In this document: positions 25,593 to 34,371 of the stretch, piece after piece
How the letters are laid out: each line of letters opens with the position of its first letter
Numbering within the stretch: position 1 is the first letter of the stretch
Assembly (NCBI GenBank): GCA_040386975.1
Contig: JAZKEO010000022.1
Coordinates: 60,021-124,020, forward strand
DNA from: M2408 sp040386975
Lineage (GTDB): Bacteria > Bacteroidota > Bacteroidia > Flavobacteriales_D > Crocinitomicaceae
Length of the DNA stretch: 64,000 nucleotides
Direction: 5' to 3'
Position numbers and translations under genes: made by a program
Notes under the pieces: model-generated
Database searches by the model: none
What the model was told of the DNA's origin: nothing
Seen by the model: the letters and a program-made list of their open reading frames with translations, nothing else

Positions 25593-26372
25593 TTAATTAG
25601 CTTTATCTTGAACTTTTCTTGTTGCTTTTACAACCATTTTGCGGGGTAAAAAACGAACTAGATTGACTAAAAACTTATTCAAGAATCCATGTATAGCAAC
25701 AGTTTTTCCATTTAACATCGCTTGATAACCAAATTCTGCAACTTCTTTAGAGCTAGGTAGCTTTTTACCTTTAACTAATTTACTTTCATTCATTGCTGCA
25801 GCATCTTGAAATCCACTTTCTGTTGCTCCAGGACAAAGTGCTGTAACTGTAATTCCTTTGTCTTCTAATTCGTTGTTAATTGCTTCTGAAAAACTCAAAA
25901 CATAGGCTTTTGTTGCGTAATAAACCGCCATAGTTGGTCCAGGTTGAAAAGCAGCTGTTGAAGCAACGTTCATGATTTTTCCGCTTTTGTTTTTAATCAT
26001 ATCTTGCAGATACAATTTTGTAAACTCAGTTAAAGCGGTGATATTTAAGTTTATCATCTGTGATTCTTTTTGCCAATCTGTTTCATAGAAAAAGCCAAAA
26101 TCTCCAAAGCCAGCATTGTTTATTAGGAAATCAATTTTAATATTTTGAGCTTTTGTTTCCTCATAAACTTCTTTGGCAGCATTTAAAAGCGATAAATCTT
26201 TTTCAATTACGTAAACTTGAATTTTGTGTTTTTCTTCTAATTCTAATTTTAATTCATCAAGTTTTTGTTTATTTCGAGCAACTAAAACTAAATTTCCACC
26301 TTTTGAAGCGTGAATTTTTGCTAATTCTAAACCAATTCCATTAGATGCTCCTGTTATTAATGCTGTTTTCAT
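25593..26372 (-). CDS. Short-chain dehydrogenase/reductase
   Basis: This is an NAD(P)-dependent SDR of 259 residues. It has TGASNGIGLELA (residues 7-18) for cofactor binding, NNAGFGDFG near 88-96, catalytic Ser in NVASTAAF and Tyr/Lys in YYATKAY. The ending LVRFLPRKMVVKATRKVQ matches the classical SDR group often annotated as DltE-like or acyl oxidoreductases. The substrate is unknown. It lies 26 bases upstream of ribD on the same strand and may be co-transcribed. Confidence 0.85.
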   Translation of the reverse strand: MKTALITGASNGIGLELAKIHASKGGNLVLVARNKQKLDELKLELEEKHKIQVYVIEKDLSLLNAAKEVYEETKAQNIKIDFLINNAGFGDFGFFYETDWQKESQMINLNITALTEFTKLYLQDMIKNKSGKIMNVASTAAFQPGPTMAVYYATKAYVLSFSEAINNELEDKGITVTALCPGATESGFQDAAAMNESKLVKGKKLPSSKEVAEFGYQAMLNGKTVAIHGFLNKFLVNLVRFLPRKMVVKATRKVQDKAN

Positions 26373-26412
26373 TTCTTGTTTTTACAAATGTACGGGTAAA
26401 TCTTAAAAAGTA

Positions 26413-26706
26413 TCAATGTTCATAAATACTGAGTCGATTTTTTACTGAATCCAATTCATCTTGAAGTTCATCGATTTTTTTTAATAAATTGATAATTACA
26501 TCTATTCCTTCTACGTTAATTTCCAAATCAAGATGAATTCGAATGATTTTTTCGACATCATAAATTTTATCTTGATGTAAATAATGAACTTCATCCAAAG
26601 TAAGAATTTCAATTAATCCGCTTTCGTTTAAAGAATGAAAAAATGAAATTTCGACATTGTAGAGTTTACACAATTCATTGATTGCTATAAGTTTTTCTAG
26701 ATTCAT
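26413..26706 (-). CDS. cbpM: Chaperone modulator CbpM
   Basis: This 97-residue MerR-like helical protein pairs with CbpA. An N-terminal segment resembles the CbpM fold (LCKLYNVEISFFHSLNESGLI) and a C-terminal coiled helix (LLKKIDELQDELDSVKNRL) completes it. The family inhibits the J-domain co-chaperone CbpA. The 4-base overlap with the upstream cbpA gene is strong context for the call. Confidence 0.82.
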   Translation of the reverse strand: MNLEKLIAINELCKLYNVEISFFHSLNESGLIEILTLDEVHYLHQDKIYDVEKIIRIHLDLEINVEGIDVIINLLKKIDELQDELDSVKNRLSIYEH

Positions 26707-27605
26707 GATGCTCTTAAATTAGAAAGCTCTGTAAATAATTCTTTTTCTTTATCAGTTAAATTTGTTGGTGTTTTTATCTGAAAAGTAATAAATAAGTCAC
26801 CAAATTCACCTTCTTTTTTGTAAATAGGAAAACCTTTCCCCTTTAATTTCACTTTCGTTCCATTTTGTGTTTCCGCTTTTATATTGAGTTTTACCTTTCC
26901 ATCAAAAGTATCGACTGTTAATTCGCCACCCAAAATTGCTTTGTATAAATCTAAGTCAACAGTTTGGTATAAATTATCATTATCTAATTTGAACTGCGTA
27001 TTATTTTCAATGATGAACTTAATATTCAAATCACCGTTTGGCCCACCGTTAACTCCAGGCGCACCGTGACCACTGATTTTAATTGTTTGATTATTTTTAA
27101 CTCCAGCCGGAATCGTTAATCTAATATTTTTCCCGTTAACCGTTAACGTACGTTTGTGAGTTTCATAAACTTCTTTTAAGTCAAGTTTTAACTCTGCGGA
27201 TAAATCTTGTCCTCTAAATTTTGTATTTCCAGCTCTTCCACCAGCATTTCTAGATGATCCGCCAAACATGGATTCAAAAAAGTCTGAATAATCACCTCCA
27301 GAAAAATCACCTTGCGAATAATCTTGTGCTGTTCTTTGTTGAGAATGGCTTTGAGAACCTTGTTTTTCAAATTGATCTGCATGCTTCCAATCATTTCCAT
27401 ATTTATCGTATTTTTTTCGATTTTCTGGATCACTTAAAACTTCGTTTGCCTCGTTTAATTCTTTGAATTTCCTTTCTGACTCAGCATTATTCGGATTCAA
27501 ATCTGGGTGATATTTTCGAGCTAATTTTCGATAAGCTTTTTTAATATCAGCTTCACTTGCACTTTTGTCAAGCTCCATGATTTTGTAATAATCTATAAAT
27601 GCCAT
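26703..27605 (-). CDS. cbpA: DnaJ-class co-chaperone CbpA
   Basis: This J-domain co-chaperone of DnaK has 300 residues. The J domain is at 1-70 with HPD at 33-35 (KYHPDLNPNN). A Gly/Ser/Gln-rich linker (about 75-130) follows, then two beta-sandwich client-binding domains without a zinc finger (RTLTVNGKNIRLTIPAGVKNN, GDLNIKFII, GGELTVDTFDGKVKLNI, KGKGFPIY). The lack of CxxCxGxG repeats makes it the CbpA type rather than DnaJ. It is followed by cbpM with a 4-base overlap. Confidence 0.92.
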   Translation of the reverse strand: MAFIDYYKIMELDKSASEADIKKAYRKLARKYHPDLNPNNAESERKFKELNEANEVLSDPENRKKYDKYGNDWKHADQFEKQGSQSHSQQRTAQDYSQGDFSGGDYSDFFESMFGGSSRNAGGRAGNTKFRGQDLSAELKLDLKEVYETHKRTLTVNGKNIRLTIPAGVKNNQTIKISGHGAPGVNGGPNGDLNIKFIIENNTQFKLDNDNLYQTVDLDLYKAILGGELTVDTFDGKVKLNIKAETQNGTKVKLKGKGFPIYKKEGEFGDLFITFQIKTPTNLTDKEKELFTELSNLRAS

Positions 27606-27723
27606 TTGATTTTCGATATTTTCTGCGTGAAATTATATTTTGTTAAAGTTAACATTAAATTCCACTTTTTGGTGAACTTTATTCATTAAAATTCCCTTTA
27701 AACATTTAAATGATTAAGAGAAT

Positions 27724-28233
27724 TTAAGGAAAATATTTATTCATCAACATATAATCAATATTGCCACTTTGAGAATGACAAGAAATACACGATCCACCTT
27801 TGTTTGATGAAGGAGAAGCAACCGTTTTATCAGAATTGATGTATCCCCAAACCCAACCTTTTGCATCTGCATTTTTGTGAGAAGTACTTTTATATAAAAT
27901 GGCATAACGACCAATGTGTGTGGAATCGTCAAATAATTCTTTAACGATCAATGAACCTTCAGGAAAAACAGCATTGGAAATTATTTTTCCTGTGGAATCT
28001 AATTTTGTAGCAGCAATACTGTTGAATCGTGTTTTAAGAAATGGTTGTCCGTGACCAGAACCAGAACTTTTTGGTAAAAGTATACTTGAATTTTTATAAT
28101 ACGTGAAATTTGCAGAATTTTCCGACATATCATAAAGTTCGAGGTCAGTACTGTCAATTGCTTTGTCTTTTTTACACGAAAATAAAAGAATACAGAATAT
28201 GAAAATGATCAATAAAATAGGTTTATGTTTCAT
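27724..28233 (-). CDS. Cytochrome P460-family lipoprotein
   Basis: This 169-residue exported lipoprotein has lipobox LLFSC (Cys20) followed by KKDK. The fold matches the cytochrome P460-like family, with a tyrosine- and lysine-containing beta part (residues 40-125), WVWGYI, and a C-terminal c-type haem site CISCH (149-153). Periplasmic redox or peroxide chemistry is suggested by the family, but the electron partners are unknown. It lies between fabH and cbpA on the same strand, with spaces of more than 60 bases, so it is probably its own unit. Confidence 0.78.
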   Translation of the reverse strand: MKHKPILLIIFIFCILLFSCKKDKAIDSTDLELYDMSENSANFTYYKNSSILLPKSSGSGHGQPFLKTRFNSIAATKLDSTGKIISNAVFPEGSLIVKELFDDSTHIGRYAILYKSTSHKNADAKGWVWGYINSDKTVASPSSNKGGSCISCHSQSGNIDYMLMNKYFP

Positions 28234-28298
28234 GAAATTCTTTTTAGAAAGATTTTACTTAAAACGAAGATACTAAAAATATTGGATTTTCTAAAAAA

Positions 28299-29285
28299 TT
28301 AATAAGTCCATTTCAAAAACATTCCACCCCACGAAAAACCTGCACCAAAAGTTGTTAAAACTAAATTATCACCTTTTTTTAATTGTGATTCCCACTCCGT
28401 AAGACACAAAGGAATTGTTGCAGAAGTTGTATTTCCATATTTGTGAATGTTTAACATTACTTTATCCATCGAAATGTTCATTCGATTAGCTGTTGCTTCT
28501 ATGATTCGCTTATTTGCCTGATGTGGAACCAAGAAAGCAATATCTTCTGCTTCCAATTTATTTCTTTCCATCATTTCTGCAGCAACATCGGCCATTTTTA
28601 CAACTGCAAATTTAAAAACAGATTGTCCGTCCATGGTTACGAAATGCTGTTTATTTGTCACAGATTCATGACTTGCGGGAATTAAACTTCCTCCTGCAGG
28701 TTGAAAAAGGAATTGTTTACCGCTTCCATCTGCATACATTCTTGTGTCGATAATTCCCGTTTCATCAATTGACGGTTCAAGTAAAACTGCTCCAGCTGCA
28801 TCGCCAAATAAAATGGATGTTTTTCTGCAGGTATAATCAACGATACTACTCATTTTATCAGAGCCGATGACTAATATTTTTTTGTAAGTTCCAGTTTCAA
28901 TAAATTTCGAACCAGTAAACAAAGCAGTTAAAAAACTTGAACAAGCTGTTTGCACATCAAATCCCCACGCATTTGTTGCTCCAATCATGTCAGCGACAAT
29001 GTTTGCTGTTGCAGGATAAGGATGATCGGGAGTTACTGTTGCAACGATGATTAATTCTATGTCAAGAGCTGAAATATTCTTTTTAAGTAATATTTTCTTA
29101 GCAGCTTCGGCAGCCATAAAAGCACTCCCTTTGTCACTATCTTTTAAAATTCTTCGTTCACTGACCCCACAACGCGACATGATCCATTCGTCGTTTGTGT
29201 CAACCATTGTTTCTAACTCCTTATTTGTCAAAATATATTCTGGAACGTACGAATCGACTCCTGTAATTGCTGCTGTAATATTCAT
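28299..29285 (-). CDS. fabH: Beta-ketoacyl-ACP synthase III (FabH)
   Basis: FabH condenses an acyl-CoA starter with malonyl-ACP to begin fatty acid synthesis. The catalytic triad is visible: C115 in TACSSFLTALF, H255 in VPHQANKRI and N285 in KYGNTTSATIP. The 328-residue length and N-terminus ITGVDSYVPEYILTN fit. Bacteroidota often have more than one FabH for branched-chain starters, so the exact starter is not determined. No other fab gene is adjacent. Confidence 0.93.
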   Translation of the reverse strand: MNITAAITGVDSYVPEYILTNKELETMVDTNDEWIMSRCGVSERRILKDSDKGSAFMAAEAAKKILLKKNISALDIELIIVATVTPDHPYPATANIVADMIGATNAWGFDVQTACSSFLTALFTGSKFIETGTYKKILVIGSDKMSSIVDYTCRKTSILFGDAAGAVLLEPSIDETGIIDTRMYADGSGKQFLFQPAGGSLIPASHESVTNKQHFVTMDGQSVFKFAVVKMADVAAEMMERNKLEAEDIAFLVPHQANKRIIEATANRMNISMDKVMLNIHKYGNTTSATIPLCLTEWESQLKKGDNLVLTTFGAGFSWGGMFLKWTY

Positions 29286-29370
29286 GTGCCAAATTTATTC
29301 CTAAAAATAGAACACTGAGTATTAAAAAAAAATCAAAGTACGATACTCAAACTATTTTATATGTAAATAA

Positions 29371-29405
29371 TTTGTCATTTTATTTATAAAATATAGCTAT
29401 ATTTG
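29371..29405 (+). promoter_or_regulatory. Promoter of the helical-repeat gene
   Basis: TTTG at 29371-29374 and TATATTTG at 29398-29405 with a 23-base spacer, 16 bases before the ATG. Confidence 0.5.
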
Positions 29406-29421
29406 TTTTAATATAAATACG

Positions 29422-30975
29422 ATGTCTAAAGAAAAATCAGATCATTTATTTCATCTTGTTAAATCACTTTCCAAAGGTGAAAAACGTTTTTTTAAATTAT
29501 ACGCATCGCGTTTAGATAATAGCTCGGATAAAAAATTTATGATTTTATTTGATGCTTTGGAGAAGCAAAAAGTGTATGACGAAAATAAAATTTTAGCGAA
29601 AGAAAAGTCTTTAAATCCAAAGCAAATATCAAACTTAAAAGCACATCTTTATTTGCAAGTTTTAAAGAGTACAAAATTATGTAACAGTTCAAATCTTGAG
29701 CAGATTAAAATCACAGAATTTCTTGATTATGCAAGAATTTTATACTCTAAATGTTTGTATAAAGAATGTGTCAAAATGATTGATAAAGCCAAATTTTTGG
29801 CTGTAGAAAATGATTGTTCGGTTTTGTTACTTGAAATTTTAGATTTAGAGAAATTAGTGATTCCAAAAACGCTAGAATCAGGAAATGAAGCACGTGTAAA
29901 TCAATTGATTACTACGACAAAACAAGTTGCTGAAAGTATTAAAAATATAAACGTGTTTTCAAATCTTTCCTTGAAATTAAACGCTTACTATACGCAAACA
30001 GGCTTTAGTAAAAGTGAAAAAGATTTAGAAAATTTGAGTCAATTTTTTTACTCGAGTTTACCAAATTATGATGAAAACAACTTGTCTTTTCAAGAGAAAA
30101 TGTATTTGTATAATTCTTATGTTGGATATTACTTTTTTATTCAAGATTTTGAAAAAGGCTATGAATTTGCAAAAAAATGGCTTGATTTATTTGAGGTAAA
30201 TCCCGAAATGAAACGTCATAAATTAGAGTTTTACATCAAAGCATTAAATAGTTTATTGGCAGTTCAAAACAAGTTGTACAAATACAATGAATTTTTAATT
30301 ACTCAAAGACAACTTATTGCAATTAAAAGAGATAAGAACTTAGTTTTAACGGAGAACATTAACTTAAATTTGTTTAAAGCAATTTACGTTCATGAGATTA
30401 ATCGCCATTTTATGTTGGGTGAATTTAAATCTGGAACTCGCATTGTGAATGCTTTGGAAGTTGAATTAAATAAGTTTATTCCCAAACTGGATAAACATTC
30501 GGTTTTACTTTTATTTTACAAGATTGCTTGCTTGTATATTGGAAGTGGAAATTACAAAACTGCGATTAAATGGTTGAATAAAATTTACAACGAAAAAGAG
30601 ATCAATTTAAGAGAAGATATTCATGCTTTTACACGAATTTTATTGCTTGTTTGCCACTTTGAATTAGGGAATGATATTTTATTGGAATCCAATATTCGAT
30701 CATCTTATCGTTACTTCACCAAAAAAGGAAAATTGAGTAATTACCAGAAAAATATTTTAGATTTCTTGAAGTTTATTTTTATTGATTCTTCGGAGGAAAA
30801 TATTAAAAATCAATTTGTTTCCCTCAAAGAAAAGTTATTGGTTTTAGATAAAATGCAATTTGAAAAAAGAGAATTTATGTATTTCGATATCATTTCTTGG
30901 TTGGAAAGTAAAATTGAAAAACGCTCTGTTGAATCAATTATTAAAGAAAAGGCTAAACTAAAAATAAATAGCTAA
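29422..30975 (+). CDS. Large helical-repeat (TPR-like) cytoplasmic protein
   Basis: This 517-residue protein is predicted all-helical with no signal peptide or membrane segment. The N-terminal 90 residues (SKGEKRFFKLYASRLDNSSDKKFMILFDAL) form a conserved-looking module with an RFF-KL pattern. The rest has repeated 30-40 residue helical pairs typical of TPR-like solenoids (for example ILYSKCLYKECVKMIDKAKFLA and ACLYIGSGNYKTAIKWLNKIYNEK). I know similar proteins as uncharacterised, often in several copies, in Flavobacteriales. The function is unknown and a scaffold role is inference. Confidence 0.75.
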   Translation: MSKEKSDHLFHLVKSLSKGEKRFFKLYASRLDNSSDKKFMILFDALEKQKVYDENKILAKEKSLNPKQISNLKAHLYLQVLKSTKLCNSSNLEQIKITEFLDYARILYSKCLYKECVKMIDKAKFLAVENDCSVLLLEILDLEKLVIPKTLESGNEARVNQLITTTKQVAESIKNINVFSNLSLKLNAYYTQTGFSKSEKDLENLSQFFYSSLPNYDENNLSFQEKMYLYNSYVGYYFFIQDFEKGYEFAKKWLDLFEVNPEMKRHKLEFYIKALNSLLAVQNKLYKYNEFLITQRQLIAIKRDKNLVLTENINLNLFKAIYVHEINRHFMLGEFKSGTRIVNALEVELNKFIPKLDKHSVLLLFYKIACLYIGSGNYKTAIKWLNKIYNEKEINLREDIHAFTRILLLVCHFELGNDILLESNIRSSYRYFTKKGKLSNYQKNILDFLKFIFIDSSEENIKNQFVSLKEKLLVLDKMQFEKREFMYFDIISWLESKIEKRSVESIIKEKAKLKINS

Positions 30976-30996
30976 TTATATTTTTTTTCTTTTTAC

Positions 30997-31046
30997 CACT
31001 GAGAAACTGAGAAAACTTAGCCTTATATTTTCTCAGTTTCTCAGTG
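30997..31046. repeat. Perfect 19-bp hairpin built of period-8 words
   Basis: Arms 30997-31015 and 31028-31046 are exactly complementary (cactgagaaactgagaaaa on the left), with a 12-base loop. Each arm is a doubled ACTGAGAA-type word. It lies between the convergent helical-repeat gene and nth. Confidence 0.9.
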
Positions 31047-31081
31047 TAAAAAATATTTATAACTTTTTCTATATTAAAACG

Positions 31082-31759
31082 TTACTTTAACTCCAACAAA
31101 GCCTCCTTAGTCCCAATTTCCCTCGTAATATAATCAATTTCTCGTTTTGGACTTCTTGCAGGAGAATATTCTCTTCCGTAAAAGATAATTTGTAAATGCA
31201 ATTTATTCCACAATTCTTCTGGGAAAATCTCTTTTGCATCGAGTTCCGTTTGTACTACATTTTTCCCTGAGGTAATTCCCCAGCGAGTCAATAAACGATG
31301 GATGTGCGTGTCAACAGGGAAAGCAGGAATTCCAAAAGCCTGAGAAACAACAACGGATGCAGTTTTGTGACCAACACCAGGAAATTCTTCCAATAATTCT
31401 AATTTGTCGGGAACAACTCCATTGTATTTTTCAATTAAAATGTGTGATAAGTCGAAAATTGCTTTTGATTTTTTCGGCGAAAGTCCACAAGGTTTGATTA
31501 TCTCCCGAATTTCTTCAACAGATAATTTAATCATATCAAAAGGATTATTCGCTCTAGCAAAAAGCGTTGGTGTAATTTGATTTACGCGAACATCAGTACA
31601 TTGAGCAGAAAGTAAAACGGCAATCATTAAAGTATACGTATCCGTATGATCTAATGGAACTGGAGTTTCAGGATATAATTTCTCTAATTCTTCAACAATG
31701 TATTGTGCTTTTTGCTTTTTTGTCATGGATTTTGAATCTATTTCGACAAATTTACTCAA
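31082..31759 (-). CDS. nth: Endonuclease III lacking the iron-sulfur cluster cysteines
   Basis: This DNA glycosylase/AP lyase for oxidised pyrimidines has a complete helix-hairpin-helix, LEEFPGVGHKTASVV, with catalytic K132, and D150 in PVDTHIHRL. The remaining core, SAQCTDVRVN and PCGLSPKKSKAI, is normal. The C-terminal segment that holds four Cys in the Escherichia enzyme reads FYGREYSPARSPKREIDY here, without cysteines and without a frameshift. I recall the YGREYSPAR variant in other Flavobacteriales, so it is probably a clade-wide cluster-less form. It is 225 residues long. Confidence 0.9.
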   Translation of the reverse strand: MSKFVEIDSKSMTKKQKAQYIVEELEKLYPETPVPLDHTDTYTLMIAVLLSAQCTDVRVNQITPTLFARANNPFDMIKLSVEEIREIIKPCGLSPKKSKAIFDLSHILIEKYNGVVPDKLELLEEFPGVGHKTASVVVSQAFGIPAFPVDTHIHRLLTRWGITSGKNVVQTELDAKEIFPEELWNKLHLQIIFYGREYSPARSPKREIDYITREIGTKEALLELK

Positions 31760-31859
31760 TTAATTAGAATGAAAATTTATTTATTTTTATTTAAAACTTA
31801 TCTCTTTTTTCTTGAAATTCGTATTAGTTTTTGCTTAATTTTACAGAAAATAAAACCCA

Positions 31860-34250
31860 ATGAAACAGTTTGTTTTCGTTTTTTTTCTAATTGTAATCAA
31901 TTTTTCCTTCTCTCAAAAATCTACTTTGAGTGGCTCGATAAATGATGCAAAAACGGGAGAAACTGTGGTTGGAGCAAAAATCTACATCAAAGATTTAAAA
32001 ATTGGTACAACTACAAATTCCTATGGATTTTATTCTTTAACTGTTCCAGCTGGGATTTACGAAGTTAAATTTAGTAATTCTATTGGGGATTCTTTAGTTG
32101 ACACACTAGATTTGACAAATGATTTAACGTTCAATTTAGAATTGGGTTCGAAAGTTCAAAATTTGAATGAAGTGAACATCAATGCCAAACACAATGAGAA
32201 TGTAAACAGCACAAAAATTGGACAAATTGAATTGGAAATTGGGAAACTGAAAACACTTCCTGCTTTTATGGGAGAAGTTGATATTATAAAGATGATTCAA
32301 TTGTTGCCTGGGGTTTCTTCGGTGAGTGAAGGTGGACAAGGATTTTATGTTCGTGGTGGTGGACCAGATCAAAATTTAGTTTTATTAGATGAAGCTCAGG
32401 TTTACAATGCTTCCCATTTATTTGGTTTTTTCTCCGTTTTTAATGCTGATGCTGTAAAAAGTGTCAATTTGATAAAAGGTGGAATGCCAGCAAATTTTGG
32501 TGGAAGAATGTCGTCCGTTTTGGAAGTAACGATGAACGAAGGAAACAACAAAAAATTCAAAATAAAAGGTGGTTTGGGTTTGATTTCTTCCCGTTTTACT
32601 TTGGAAGGTCCAATAAAAAAAGACAAGGGTTCGTTTGTGATTTCGGCTCGTCGAACATACATCGATGTTTTGATGAAAGCATTTATTCCCAAAACTTCCA
32701 ATTTTGCTGGTTCAGCATATTATTTTCACGATTTTAATTTCAAAGCAAATTACAAATTAGGAAAAAAAGACAAATTGTTTTTGAGTTCCTATTACGGAAA
32801 AGATCAATTTACTTATACGAATAAAGCAGATCAATTTTCTGTGAAAATGCCTTGGGGAAATGCGATTACAGCTTTGAGATGGAATCATATTTTCACTCCA
32901 AAATTATTTATGAATGTGACAGGAACATTTACAGATTATTTGTTCAAATTTATTTCAGCTCAAGATATTTTTAAATTCGAGTTGAAATCTGGAATCAAAG
33001 ACGTAGGAGGGAAGGTTGATTTTTCCTTTTATCCAAATTCACGAAATAAAATCAAATGGGGAACGGAATATTTGTTTCATACCTTTACACCGACGAGTGT
33101 TTCCGCCTCGCAAGAAGATGTTGTTTTTGATACTGGAAAAGCACAAAAGTTAAAGAGCCATGAAACAGCTTTTTACCTTTTAGATGAAATTGATTTGAAC
33201 GAAATTTTCAGAATAAATGTGGGTTTACGTTACAATATGTATCATTTTGTTGGACCTTTTACACGTTTTATTCACGGAACGGTCAACGGTCAAGATTCTC
33301 AAATTGAATATAAGAAAAATGAAGTAATAAAGTTTTACAACGGACTTGAACCACGGATTTCTGGACGCGTTTTATTTGCTGATAACAGTTCGTTTAAATT
33401 CGGTTACAACTACAATTACCAATATGTTCACTTGACTTCTTTGAGTGCTGTTTCGCTTCCAACAGACATTTGGTTTCCTTCAACTGATTTAGCAAAACCG
33501 CAAAAGGGTTGGCAAGGTTCAGTCGGTTATTTTAGGAATTTCAAAAAAAGCACTTATGAAACTTCCGTTGAAGTGTATTACAAAAAGATGAATAATTTAA
33601 TTGAGTACAAAGAAGGTGCTTTACCACAAGATAATGTGAGTGATAACACGGATAATTTACTCATTTTTGGTGAAGGATGGAGTTATGGAGCAGAGTTTTT
33701 TATCAAAAAATCTTTGGGTAAATTAACGGGTTGGATTGGTTATACGTGGTCAAAAACAGATCGTTATTTCCCTCAATTACAACCAACAATTTTCCCTGCG
33801 AAATACGATAGAAGACATGACTTATCAATCGCCGCTGGATATAAATTGAACGAACGATGGACTTTTGGAGCAGTTTTTATTTACGCCACAGGAAATACGC
33901 TCACTTTACCATCGAGTTGGTATGTGCAAGATCAAGATTTATTGTTTCATTATGGCTCACGCAACTCAACACGCATGGCGGATTATCATCGTTTGGATTT
34001 ATCTGCAACTTTATACGATAAACCTACAAAAAAACATACAGATGAAAAAACGGGTGAAACTACAGAAGTAAATAAGCGTTTTAGATCCAATTGGAGTTTC
34101 TCTATTTACAATGTTTACAACAGAGCAAATCCCTATTTTCTTTACGTGGACAACGATGGAGAATTACTTAAAGGAGATTTTAAAATAACCGTGAAACAAG
34201 TAACGCTTTTTCCTATTATTCCGAGTGTGACGTGGAATTTTGAGTTTTAG
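31860..34250 (+). CDS. TonB-dependent receptor with carboxypeptidase-like N-terminal domain (copy 1)
   Basis: This 796-residue outer-membrane receptor has a signal peptide ending FSFSQ, a CarboxypepD_reg-like domain (about 20-105, with GETVVGAKIYIKDLKIGTTTNSYGFYSL) and a plug (about 125-225) with MIQLLPGVSSVSEGGQGFYVRGGGPDQN and NASHLFGFFSVFN. The beta-barrel ends in an aromatic strand (SVTWNFEF). It is a paralog of the receptor at 35771, with the same plug motifs. Unlike that copy it has no DUF4249 gene behind it. There is no SusD, so this is not a SusCD pair. The substrate is unknown. Confidence 0.9.
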   Translation: MKQFVFVFFLIVINFSFSQKSTLSGSINDAKTGETVVGAKIYIKDLKIGTTTNSYGFYSLTVPAGIYEVKFSNSIGDSLVDTLDLTNDLTFNLELGSKVQNLNEVNINAKHNENVNSTKIGQIELEIGKLKTLPAFMGEVDIIKMIQLLPGVSSVSEGGQGFYVRGGGPDQNLVLLDEAQVYNASHLFGFFSVFNADAVKSVNLIKGGMPANFGGRMSSVLEVTMNEGNNKKFKIKGGLGLISSRFTLEGPIKKDKGSFVISARRTYIDVLMKAFIPKTSNFAGSAYYFHDFNFKANYKLGKKDKLFLSSYYGKDQFTYTNKADQFSVKMPWGNAITALRWNHIFTPKLFMNVTGTFTDYLFKFISAQDIFKFELKSGIKDVGGKVDFSFYPNSRNKIKWGTEYLFHTFTPTSVSASQEDVVFDTGKAQKLKSHETAFYLLDEIDLNEIFRINVGLRYNMYHFVGPFTRFIHGTVNGQDSQIEYKKNEVIKFYNGLEPRISGRVLFADNSSFKFGYNYNYQYVHLTSLSAVSLPTDIWFPSTDLAKPQKGWQGSVGYFRNFKKSTYETSVEVYYKKMNNLIEYKEGALPQDNVSDNTDNLLIFGEGWSYGAEFFIKKSLGKLTGWIGYTWSKTDRYFPQLQPTIFPAKYDRRHDLSIAAGYKLNERWTFGAVFIYATGNTLTLPSSWYVQDQDLLFHYGSRNSTRMADYHRLDLSATLYDKPTKKHTDEKTGETTEVNKRFRSNWSFSIYNVYNRANPYFLYVDNDGELLKGDFKITVKQVTLFPIIPSVTWNFEF

Positions 34251-34271
34251 GAGTTATTCAGAATTGTTTCT

Positions 34272-34334
34272 CGCAAATACGCAAAGATGTTTTTTATCGC
34301 AAAGATTTCTAAGTTTTCGCAAAGAACGCAAAGA
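34272..34334. repeat. Period-8/9 CGCAAAGA word array
   Basis: CGCAAATA, CGCAAAGA, CGCAAAGA, CGCAAAGAA and CGCAAAG occur within 63 bases, some adjacent and some separated by T-rich spacers. Confidence 0.65.
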
Positions 34335-34336
34335 AA

Positions 34337-34367
34337 ACTACTAATTCATAACTACAAACTTCTAACT
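34337..34367. repeat. Period-7 array directly after the CGCAAAGA array
   Basis: Units ACTACTA, ATTCATA, ACTACAA, ACTTCTA and ACTA run up to the stop codon of the symporter gene. The words match the right arm of the hairpin at 2841-2875. Confidence 0.7.
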
Positions 34368-34371
34368 AAGC

